Assembly: GCA_013396755.1 (NCBI GenBank)
Contig: VWZF01005173.1
Coordinates: forward strand, 667,994 to 731,993
Source of the DNA: Sclerurus mexicanus
Taxonomy: Eukaryota > Chordata > Aves > Passeriformes > Furnariidae
Direction of reading: 5' to 3'
DNA length: 64,000 nucleotides
Shown: piece after piece, positions 35,001 to 47,000 of the stretch
How positions within the stretch are numbered: the stretch's first letter is position 1
Layout: every line of letters begins with the position of its first letter
The notes under the pieces: model-generated
The model's database searches: none
What the model was told of the DNA's origin: nothing
The model's input: the letters and a program-made list of their open reading frames with translations, nothing else
Program-made: the position numbers and the translations under genes

Positions 35001-38000
35001 GTACGATACCGAGAAGAAATGTTTTTTGCCAAGGAAAGAGACAGGTACCCCTCTTTTAGAGGAGTTGGTCCTGGTGGCGGCGAGGTCCCCATTACTCTTC
35101 AGGGAGCTCCAGCCCGGTGGAAGAGTGTTGCTGCTGTGCAGGGCCACCCTCCTCTCTGGACTGGCTTTCTCCTTGTCCTTCCTCCTCAGGGACTCAATCC
35201 GCTTCAGGAAGCTGCGAGACCGTCGCTTCTTTGGCTTCTCCTTAGAGCCCTCTCTGCAGCTCAGGGGCTGCTCCAATGAGGAATGCTCACTCCGGCTGCA
35301 GCTGGTGGCAGTGGTAGTGGCACGGAGTGGGGACAGGGGTTCAGATGACATGGCTGTAGTGACCAGCGTGTCACCTGCGCCACCCACGCTGCCTGTGCTG
35401 TGCAGAGACACGGCCTCCGGGTTGGTGCTGAGGTCTGTGAGGACGCTCTCATGGCTGGACACGGGCCGCATGGTGCAGCTCAGGGCCTCTGAGCCCTGGG
35501 AGAGGACATCTGTGGACCCTACCCGGGACCACCTCTTGCTGTCCCTCTGGAAAGCCCACCGGTTGCTGATAGCACACAGGTCTTCCTCCTCAGAGTCTTC
35601 ATTCTGTGAGTGGTTGAGAACAGAGGATGATCAACTGGTTGGAGCCACAGAGGGTCAGCGTATGCCCCCTGCCCAGGGGACAAGCATCCCAGACAGGGGC
35701 ACAGCCACCAGCACAGCCCAGGTAGGGAGGAGAGAGGCGTGTTCACCCCTTTAAACCAGCTCCGGTTCCCTTCAGCAGCGGAGGGCTCCAGGAACCACTC
35801 TGTGTCCAGGGCCATCATGGAGCACCTCAGGTCACTGCCCCACCACCAAGCACATGATCCCCCACACCCCTCAGCCCCCTCACTTGCCCTCAGTGCCCAG
35901 GACTTACCTGCTTACGCTGAAAGTGAACATCCAGCTTCATGGAGGCACAAGTGTTCAGGGTCATCAGCCTCCTGCAAGAAACAGAGAGGCTTTACCTTGG
36001 TCCCAGTCCCAGCCCTGCTGAGCTCACAGGGCTGGCTTCAGCTTCTTTTCATTTTTCTGTCTCAGAGCCCTGGCTGTGCCTGTCACCTGTCAACCACAGC
36101 TGTGGCTCCAGGGGCCAGAGGGACACCCAGCTACTGCGAGGACGATGCCAGCAGATGGTAGCCCAAGCCGGGCCACACACATGCCAGCTGCTGGGGCCAC
36201 TGGTCTTGTGAGTGGGCAAGGATGACCTGCTCCAGGTTACTAGAGCAAAACCAGCTCAGAAGTGCCTGTGGCCAGGCCAGGAAATGACTAAAGGACCCAA
36301 AAGCTCAGACAGAGACCTTCTGTCACCTCCCACCCTACTGCACCCAGGAACTGGTGTGGAGATCCCCTTCTGCCCAGCACAACAGCCTCTCTGTCAGGAA
36401 AACAAGTAACAGACCCTGTTCCCACCCCTTGTCTGTTCTGGGTGGGAGGAACCTCGTGGAGTCATTGAGGGGTGTGATGATGTATCCTGAGGGCCAAGGC
36501 AAGGCTGAGTCACCCACAAAACCGGGTGACACACTGCCCCGTCAGGACAGAAAGACCATCCAGTCAGTCCCTCCCTTTGGATGTCACCTTTTGCACTGGC
36601 AGAGTACCCCCAACACACACTGCTCCCTGCACGGCATACCCGGCACAGCTCCTTCAGCTCTCCACAGCCCCGTTGCTCCGGCAGCACCATGTTCTGGTGG
36701 AAAACACGTGGCTGGGCTGTGCTGCCTAGCACCAGGACAACCAGCATCACAGAGTATCATGCAGCACCAGAGAATGCTTGGCAAGGTGGAAACCCTTGCT
36801 CAGAGCAGCTGACAGAGTGGTGTCCCAGGGATGGAGGGTCCCACTGGCACAGACCCACCCGCACTCAGCAAACCCCTGTGTGAGCCACCAGGTCCCAAAC
36901 CACCAAGAGACCCCACAGTTCCTCATCACAGACCTGGCTTCCACACCAGGCTTTAGTTCTGGCTTTAGTTCTCTGAGACATTACGCAGCATCCTTGCAAA
37001 ATAGTCCCAGTAGTGCTGGGCAGTGGTTGGATTTAATGACCTTAAAGGTCTTTTATAACCTAAATGATTCTGTGACTCTCTGGGGAAAGTGCCCTGAGCA
37101 GACATGGCTCCCTGTCTGCTCCCAGGGGGTCACTGCCAAAAGATGCCACCCTGGGGTGGTGGGAGGGGGCAGGGGAGCAGGACAGCAGGGAGAGCACACC
37201 TCTGCTGGGTTTGACAGCTCAGCTCTGACCAACTCAATTCCAATCAACCTCTACAGTCTGGTTACCCAAGCTTGAAATTAAAGCACAGTCTAAAAGCCCC
37301 ACAAAGAGAAGAACTATTCCTGGGAAATGTTTCTGTTCTCCAGCAGCTCTGGATGTTCATAGAAAAGCTGTTGTTTCCCTGAAACCACCCAGCACCAGCC
37401 ATGCTGCCCAATCCACATCCAGAGTCCTCACTGCAGAGGGAGCAACAGCACCAGAGCAGGTTCCAAGCCCAGATGAGGGACAAGGTGGGAACCCTGAGCA
37501 CCCACCACCCTGTCAGCCCAGGGCAGCTGCCCTGGCCTTTGCCTGGAGCACATCCTTGTGCTCGTTCCATGGTCTGTGCTGTGCACGAGTGCAAGGGAGT
37601 GTTACCTGCACAGGGATTTAAGGGAATCCTGGTCCAGGAAGCTGTGGTCCTTCTTCACAGCGCTGATGTCAAGAGGGAACGACGAATCTGGGGAGGAAAG
37701 CAAGAGGGACGTTAGTGGCCAATCCCAAGCCAGCTGCTCCATCAGGCACAAAGGGCAGCAGTGAGCACGGGAGGAGGGAGAGGCTTTGAAGAGCAAGAGA
37801 AGGAGAGACCACCCAGAGGTGGTGCATGCCCTGGGTCCCTGGGCACAGCTCCTCCCAGGTACATTAGGTGAGGGCGACTAGGTGCCTGAGGGCCTCAGTC
37901 CAGTTCCCTGCTCTGCTGGGATCATGCACATGCGACCTGGACCCTCAACCCAGCTCATCATTAAGCCATGGAGTGCATTCACCAAGGGAAGGGAAACAGA

Positions 38001-41000
38001 GAAACACTGGGAGGATGTGGGAAGTTCTGTGGAGAGAGGCTGCAAAGGGGTTGGTTCATTCACGACTCCAGTGTCATCACTGCTCCTCAGTGCCCAGCTG
38101 CGAGCACTGTCTGGGGCCAGTCCTCGGGGCTGGGGGTCTCCCAGAAGGAACCCGGCTCGTCCTTGCACGTGGGGCCTGCCCCCCAAAATAGACCCCAGCA
38201 GCAAACAGGCAGCCTGTAAAGCCATCACCAGGGGCTGGTGCTGTGGGGGGCGGTGGAAGTGCCCAGCCGAACAATAGCCACGGCTGCAGCCACCAGATCC
38301 TGCTTCCCGCTATTGTCCGGCCAGCCAGGCCGGCTGCAGCCACCGCTCCTCGCACCGGCCCCCCCGGCTGGGACCAGGGTCCCACTCTGAGCCTGAGGCG
38401 AGCCACCAGCACAGCCACCCTGCGATCCACCCTGGGTCCAGGCACAGCAGCTGGGAGCAGGAACACTGGGAGTCTGCCCATGCGCCATGCCTGGGGAGCC
38501 ATGGGGACCTGATCTGCTCCGGGCTGGGCTCACTGAGCACTCAGAAAGCGCAGGCTGGAGCAGGGTAGGGGCTGCAGGATGGTCAGCTGTGAGGGAGGGA
38601 AGGAGAGAGGACAGTGTTTGCTCCTCACATTACCTACACTGGCTGCCCCCGCACTCCCACCCACGGCAAACACTCACTGAACCTCTCCCAAGCTGACGGC
38701 TCTGCACAGGCTGGTTACCCTTGGCTGGAGCACTCACCCTGGGACTCCTCATAGCCCAGGCTGAAGGGGAAAAGTTCAGGAATGCAGGGAAGTTAACTGT
38801 GGCTGGCTCTCCAGGCCACAGCCAAGGACACGGCCAAGTTTTACACGCGGTCATATAATTAGTGAACAATCCTCTCTACCTCCTCCTCTTCCTGGAGCTG
38901 CGGGTGCTCTCCCTGCAGCTCTTGCTGGAATCCGGATGAGATATGGGCTCTGAGCCCAGGTACAGAGCAGGGGTCAGTAGGAGGAGGCAGCTCTCACCTT
39001 CATATAGCTGGGCATACTGGGGGAATCCTGCTGCTCGCAGCCAGTCGCAAGCTTTCTTAGCTTCGATTTCTGGAAGAAAGCAAAGAGCCAGCCTGAACAT
39101 CCGGGTGGCAGCAGCAACACTCCCTGGATCACAGCCCACTGTCCCCAGATGCCTAGCACCAAGCCCGTGTTCCATGTGCACAGAGCAGAGGAGATGCCTG
39201 GCTGCAGAGCCAGGTGTCCCACGGGCAGCAATGCCAGGCACAGAGAGGGGTCTTGGGCAGACACAGCTTGGCTGCAGCTCTCCAACAGCACCAGGCAAAG
39301 AGGAGGTGATAGGAATGACAGAGCTACAAGACACAATTTTACCTTCCAATGAAATGTTTTGTTTCTGAACCCACCAAGCCAAATACAGTTCTTGGTCAGG
39401 CAGGAGAGGAAGTTCTTTATTTGTAATAATGTGTTCAGAGCTCATCAAAGCTCAGGGCTGGTCACTTCTGCAAACATCCTCCAGAAAATCCTCCCAAAGC
39501 CCTTCCTCCCCACCTTCTTCCCACCACTGGCCTCCCCACCACTTCTTTCAAGCTGATGTTTGTCTCAGTGTGCACCAAACCCCCCTGATGGGGTTCTGTC
39601 CCACTCACCCAGTCAGTTCCCACTCCTCACACAGGGATCAGCCATCACCCAGATAAACTCATCCAGCAAGCAGTACTGTTTCCTGGGAAATTCCTCAAAT
39701 TTAGAGAACTTGAGGGAAAACAGCCCAAAGGTCCTGCAGCCACAGCAAGTCACTGCCAAGTGTTGGCACCATTGCTCCAATGGCATTTTTAGTGCTGAGG
39801 GTGACAATGTTTGACCTCAAGAGTAGAAAATACCTTGCCTCTTCAGAGTCTGTCTCATCTCTCCCAGAGGCACCACCAGGCACAGAATGAGCACAGGCCA
39901 GACCCACCCAGCACTGGAACACCCCAATTCTATCCCCATCCACCCACTGCCTCAGCCCAGAGCTCTGGCTTCATTTTGCATTTCCAAGTCCAAACCTACA
40001 GCAAGGGGAAAAAAAAGCTCCAAACAAGCAGCTCAATTCAAGACAAGACCAAGCCAAAAGCTGGACCCAAATACTTGGGAAATTTTGGGAAGGAGTTTTG
40101 GAACAAGCATCTGCATCTGGGTCCAAACCACACAGCTGTGCCTAGCCGTGCTGCAAGCCCAGCCAAAATCTGGGGCTGACCCCTCCTGCCCCCAACAGGG
40201 CTCAGACCCACCAATCTCAGTGGAGAACTCAGCCCTGGAGCTGTCCTGGGTCAGCTGGTCCGTATGGAGCAATGTATCCATCCCAAAAACCCTGACGCTC
40301 CTTGGGAAAGGCACCCCATGGCTGAGGCTGTCTGGCAGGAGGGCACCAAGACTGATGGTCCCTGTGAATGTTTTTTGGCCATGCCAGCTCTGGAAGCAGA
40401 TCCCTCCCATAACTGTGGGTCAGGCAGGACTCAGGGATGACCTGCTAGCCCTTGTTCCTTCTCATCTCTGCTTCCTCTTTGTTCCCAATGGAATTTCCAT
40501 GGGACCACCCCAGCCAGTAGCTACAGCTCCAGGTGCCTCCCAGCCACAAGCAGTAACACCAACCTCCCACCTGCCACTGCCCCATGTATCCTGCCCCAGC
40601 GATGAGTCTGGCATCTCCCTTGGAGAGGCTGGTGGACGGGAAGGCAGCAGGAGCAGAGCCCAGCCAAGCTTACCCCTGCCCGCGGCGGGGCTGAGCTGGC
40701 AGAAGAGCATGGCTGGGTACGGACAGAGACACGCCAGAGCCCGGGGACACTCAGCGTGGCCACGGCTGCTGGGCCAGGAGCAGTCAGGGCCCAGGGCTCC
40801 AGCAGGATGTTCCACTTGGGACTGGACTCGGCCGCCCATCACTCTGGTGGAAACGCAGAGTCAGAGCACGACATTTCCTTCCCCTTTGCAGCCTCCCCCG
40901 CACAGGGGATGGCGGGGGGCCAGGGCTCCACACCTCCCCCTCTCCTCGCCCTCTTTGGGGGTCCCAGGCTCTGCCTGCTGGGGCAAGTCCTGCATCCCCC

Positions 41001-44000
41001 AGAGCCCCTCGAACAGGGAGCAGTCCCCCATGGGCAGGGGTGCTCTGCTGAGCCCTCCACACCTCAAAGTGCTGGCACAGAAAAGGTTTTCAAGTGTCCT
41101 GTCCCAGAGGGAGCCAGCAGCCAGCTTCCTCCTCCTCCCCCTGCCCTTCCCAGACGTGCTTTCCCAGGGAGGTGCAGGAAAGGCTGGACAGGCAAACGCT
41201 CCTGTGGTGGGGGCACAGCGGGACACTGGGCACAGGGTTACCCATTTCAGCCGTGTTCCTGCCCTCCCTGCCACCTCATGGGAGCCTCACTGCCAGGGCA
41301 GGGTGGTGGAACCTGAGCCCAGAACTCGCCGCTGGATGCAGTCTCCCATGGAATCCAGCCTGACCCCAGGGAATGCTGCCTGGACACCCTCCACCGCCTC
41401 AGCCTAAACCTCAGCAGCAGCAAGAGAAATGGGTTTCCAGTGGGGATTCTCTGATAGCTAATATAGACTCATCAAACACTACACCCATCCTCAGCAGGGC
41501 ACAAAGAGGGTCTGGTTGCTTTCTGCCGACAGCAAACAATTTCCAGAAGCTTGTAGCAACTCAGTATCTTTGAGATCTGCAGTTTAAAGGGGCCGGAAAT
41601 TATCCCATTCAAGTTGCGCGAGGGAGGAGCAGGCACAGGCACCGGCAGACAGGCATGGAAACACGCCCAGGAGAGCCCACATATCCCTGAGAAACAACAG
41701 AATAAATCCCACCAGCTTCCTGACTACAGGCAGGAAAGATAGACCAGTGTTCCCAGTATGTCTTATGCTCCCGAGGAAGCTTTCCCTGCAAGATGAGCCC
41801 TTGGGAAACACCTGGACAACCCCATGGAGGGAACCAGCACGAATGCCCTCACTGGAAAAGGCTCCCAGTGGTGCACAATCCCCATGAGCCACCAGAGAAT
41901 TCTCCCAGACAAAGGCTCTGCCCTTCTCTGGCACCTGCTGAGGCTGGGTGGCATTTCCCAAGCAAAGGCATCCACAGCCACTCTCCCCTTCCCTGCTTCC
42001 AGCAAGGGGAAAAGGCTGTGACCCAGGTGCCACCATGGTCCATGAGAAACACCTTGAGCAGGTCCATCTCCCCCAGACTGGGGTCACTCACCTGGCCCCC
42101 CCAAAATGGGGAACCTGGATCCCTCCAGTACTTGCCAGCACACCAGGATGAGGGACAGAAAGCAAAACCAAAGGAATAGAAGAGGCTCCCATTGTGCCAA
42201 AAGGATAAAAACCAACACGGAAGTGGAAAAAAAGGACAAAATTCCCCAATCCCCTTCCTGCAGTCACTGCGCCATTGTATTTCCCTGGACATAACCCGCT
42301 GGTGGCTCCAACAGGAATGGTTCGGGCTGTGGAGTGTCTGGAGCCTGACATCTCTGCCCCAAGTGCTTTTGGGGTTCCATCCACCCCACTTTGGCCTCGA
42401 ACAGGTGTGGACAGGGAAAAGCCCGGAACACACCATAAAACTCTAAAACCAGGAACCTGGAACACTGAAGGCCAGTAGAACTGCAGGCAGGAAAGCCACT
42501 TCGCAGAACCCCAGCTCTGCACTTTCACTTTAACAATCAAAACTAAGAAGGCAGAAGGCCCAGCCCAGCCTCCCTCAGCAAGGCTCCAAATCCCCACAAA
42601 ACATCCCACACAGCCAATTAACGTGTGAGGAGAAAACCCCGCCACAAAATCGCCCGCACATTACTTCATGGAAAGCTGGAAACAGCTGCCCAGCACTGCG
42701 GGGGAAGCTCTAACGGCAGCACCAGTGGGGGAAAATTGCTGCTTTGTCTTTCCTTTTTGTGTGATTTCTTTCCATCCTGCCTGAAAATAAATCTCTGCTT
42801 GCAAAAGGGACTTCCCTTCACAGCTGTCAGCAGAAGTCCTCACCTGCTTTTTACAGGAATGACAGAAATTCCCAACACCTCTCCTAAACCAGGGGGATGT
42901 GCCTTCACTGCTTGAAAACGTGAGGTTTCAATGAAGCAGGTTTGCCATGAGAAAGGTGTATGTATCCTATCGCTGCTGAAGGTACTGGGGCCAGAATGGC
43001 CAGGGAAAGAGGGACTGACTCTGCCTGCAGCACCCCGTGCTGTGCCTGCAGAAATCAGAGCTGCCTCCCTGAACGGGGCATCACTCAAACACAGCCAAAG
43101 GCCAAACTTGGACCCTCCGTGCCCACTGGAGACACCTGTGCCCTTCCAGAGTGCTTGGAAGAAAATCCCACAGTTCCCTCTGGCACTGGGCATGGCTGGG
43201 GCTCACTGTCCACCAAGCTGGGCTCTCAGAGCAGGAGGCAGACAGAGCTTCACACAGACAAGTGCAACCCCCATTTATGGGCATCTCCTGTTCATGGGCA
43301 TCCCCTGTCCATGGGCACCCCCCACCCCCGTGCAGCTTGGCACATGGCACTGATGAACACCAGATATCTGGTTCCAGCTCTCAGCAAAGTGCAGAGATTT
43401 CAGAGATGCCAGCATGGACACGGCACACAGACAAGAATGAGGAATGCTGTTGGATGTTCTCCCAGACACGGCATGTTTCCATAATTAACCTTCACGCAGT
43501 AAATAGATCTCATAAGTTTTGGGGACTTCTCCTTGCTATGTCATCAACCAGGACTTGCTCAAGTGCCTTCATCACCTATAGCTCTGAAATGTCTGGTCCA
43601 AGGGCAACACTCCCTGGGGATGGCACCTGGCAGGGGGGATGGCACTGCGAGAGCACCAGAGCCCTCTGCCACCCAATTCCAGTCCCAGGCAGCTTCTCTA
43701 TGGTGCAGATAAATATGAGGGACATGCAGGGGTAAAAATGATCCCAGATGCAGCACAGAAATTGCTGAATGGTGTCTGTGTGGCCAGTACCTGAGCACTG
43801 GCTGGTACAACCTGGACAGAAATCCCTCTGGCCACCACAGGGCAGGAAGACTGGAGCCGTTGCGCTTCTGGATCCAATCCGGATGCAGGATGGGTGTGGA
43901 GCCCCCAGAGGCACCACTGTAGCCCCCAGAGTGCTCCCCCTGCCTTATCTCTGCCCTGCTCACCCCATGGCTCAGCTCCAGGACTGCCTGTAACTGCCCT

Positions 44001-47000
44001 TATCAGCTGGATGGATGAGGCAGCTCTAGTTTCCTCTCCTCAAACGAGCCCAACAGCAGCCTCAGATCTGCTTTATTGTGTTCTAAAAGATCAAACCAGC
44101 ACCCAAAGCACCAGAGCCTCATGCTGCATGGTGCAGCAGTGCAGCTACAAGGAAACCCAGGTGGTTCTGGAGCACTATGGCCAGCCAAAAAGCAGCTCCT
44201 GCCCTTGCAGGTTGGCACTGGGACAGGAGCTTCATCGCATCTGCAAAGGGAACACCACTGCTTCCCCAAACATCACTTGGAGCAACTTAAATTCAGGTTT
44301 GCAACCTGTTCTGTCTTTAATAAAGATGGGAAGCAAGCACTGAAGCAGCCACATCAGTCCCAAACAAATGAGACTTAGGATCATGGAATCATGGAATAGT
44401 TTAGGCTGGGAAAGCCCTCTAAGATCATCAAGTTCAGCACTGCTAAGGCCACCACTAGCCCATGTCCCTTCTTCACACCAACACACCTTCACAGACCCCA
44501 CAGGACAGGGCTGAACGGCAGACGGCCACGCTCAGGGGCACAGGGTGAACCAAGAGGGAAGGATCCAGAGAGCTGTGGGACACACCTTTTAATGGACGTG
44601 GCAGCAGGACGTAGTGGTGTGGCAGAGACAACCTGGCACTGCCATGGTGGCTATGGGAGTGTCCCACAGGATCTCAGAGATTCCTGCTCCCACAGGACAC
44701 CTCCTCCCAGCCCTTGGTTCCAGAGAGCCCAGGAGCAGGAGCGCTACAGCAGTTCAGGGGTTACAGGTCCCACTGTGAGCGCTGCAGCTGCAGAGCAGAT
44801 GTCTGGGGCGAACAAGGGATGGAAAGAGAGAGGAACAGAAACAAAGGGCCAGGAAGGTGAGAACCCTGATCCGTCCTTGCCTTCTTCACCTGAATTTCTG
44901 CAGCTGCTCTGACCCCAGAGAAACAACACCCCATGTCCAAGGGGAAGCCCAGGAGAAACCTGGGCTTCCATCTCTGAAGAGGCAACAGCAAAGCAATCTC
45001 ATGGCAGAGAGGGTTTCTGGCTCCAGCCCACCCCGTGCATCACCACAAGAAGGTCTCCATCAGCACCAGCACAGCTGCTGATTGCCTCTGTCAGATCCAT
45101 CCTTGGGGTGAATTCCTGCCTTCTCCTTGGCACTGGTTCATTATTCCCTTCCTGGGATCCAGACTGGTGTTCGCTGAGCCCAGAAAGAGAAATTCAGAAG
45201 AGAATCCCAGAATAGTTTGGGTTGGAAGTGACCTAGAAATCATCCAGACCCATGCCTTTGCCATGGGCAGGAGCACCTTCCACTATCCCAGGTTGCTCCA
45301 AGCCCCATCTAACCCGGCCTAGGACACTTCCAGAGATGGAAAATCCACAAGGAGCAAGATGAAAACAGCTACTCAAATGCTGAAAAAAATAATTCATCTT
45401 GTCCATCCTGTATCCTACCCTTTCTAAAACTGCCCTGCTGTTCTCCTGTTGACCATCCCATAGATCTCACACATACTTTGGGCTAGTGGATGCCATCCCT
45501 CCAGGGGCAGCCAGCAGCTTCAGCTGTGCCAGACCTTTGGCTGTGCTGGGCACGCCATCCATCACCAACTGCAGGTACTGGCCAAACCGCACTTCCCCGA
45601 TGAAGAGGGACCACATCACACATTTCTTTACATGGACAATAACAAAAGTCCAGTTTTCACTGCCTGGAAGAGCGTTAGACCCAGCACAGACAGCACAACC
45701 ACCCCACAGCCTATTCTGCCTCCCGCACGGCTGAGGTCAACACCCAGAGTGGTGCATCCTGGTGCTGCTTTTGGCACAGCATTCACACCACAGGTAGCAC
45801 GAGACTCAACACCAGCCACCACCAAAGGCCAAGGAAGACCAAAGCAAAGGAAAACACCAACAGTTCTGCTAAGAAAACTGAACCAGCAGCAGCTCTGGCT
45901 TTGCAGGGAGCTCTCAGCTCCCGTCACAGCACCCACAGCAGATGCATATTTGCCTCTCCTGCTGCAGCTGCTCTGCTGCATCTCACAGCAAGGAGCAACC
46001 CCAAGCTCCTACTGTTAAATCTAGGCACCAAAAAACATTTACTCAATACACGAGGGAATTCCCTCCTACTGTTATGCATTTATTTAGCACAAACACATGT
46101 GTGTTACCAGAGGAACCCACAGAGCTGCATTCCCTCATGGTCTTGCTGCTGCTTTTTCCACACTGTACAGAATCACATTCTCAGCTGAGGACTGCTCAGT
46201 CTCTGGTGGCTTTGAGAGGAGCCCTGCAAGCCCCCAGGGACAGGGAACCCAAACTACGGCTGACACCTGGCCAGCGGGCACTGCCACAGCCCTGGAATGG
46301 AAATGTGCCCTCGCAGGAAGAAACAGGCACTGAATTCTCAGCAGAGGCACGAAGGGTTACTTTAGGGCTCTCTTCTGCCCTTTCTGAAGGCTTCAATAGA
46401 AAAATAACCCCAAATCAAGTATTTCCCAGCTCGGTACAATAACCTGCCTCCTTCCCTTGCCTTCCCCATTTCCCACTGCAGTGTGACTCCAAAGCCACCT
46501 TCCTCCTGCCCATGGCCACTGGACACTGGCCTTGGCTTTGCTTTATCAACTAGTCCCTGTTGTCTGCGGAGAGCAACAGATGCCTGCACATGCTTCTCAC
46601 TGGCAAAATTCAGGATTTTAACCCCAGGGAGTTCTGAGTGCACAGCTAAGAAAAAAAAACCCTCTCCCTCCCCCCTCAGCCCACTGATGGCACACAGGAG
46701 GCACAGGGACAGAACCTCCCTATCCATGCAGGGACACCTCCAGGCACTCCTCCAGGCACAACCACACATCACAGCATAAAACAACAAAAAACTCAAGATC
46801 TGAGTTTCACAAAGCAGGCAAGGACAGTTTGCCTGTGAGTGCCAAGGCAGGACTGTCACCTGCCTATGAGGCTCTCGCATCAGGATCCCTCCTGCTGTGC
46901 CCAGTCTCCACGGGCACCACTCAGGCATTGCTTACCGTGGCTCCGGGGGGCATTTCTCTTGCCACACAGCTCCAAAGCCAAACCCTTCTCATTCCCTCCT

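Larger units (their letters stand above)
35604..38997 (-). other. STARD8: STARD8 introns 2 to 4
   Basis: Introns 4 (35604-35907), 3 (35972-37605) and 2 (37688-38997). Intron 3 holds a CR1 end at 37020-37079 and a doubled GGCTTTAGTTCT near 36950. Intron 2 has a GC-rich stretch at 38250-38480 without clear function. Confidence 0.85.

Noticed and set aside
34882..35754. 290-codon plus-strand frame
   Set aside because: It is the complement of the large STARD8 exon 5.
38876..39448. Unspliced extension of the SAM exon on both sides
   Set aside because: The open frame continues through both splice sites, but sequence outside 38998-39069 is unlike any DLC protein, while splice signals and phases fit well.
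39887..41407. 506-codon plus-strand open frame
   Set aside because: It is antisense in STARD8 intron 1, has proline/serine-rich composition typical of GC-rich non-coding frames, no domain and no splice or promoter context.
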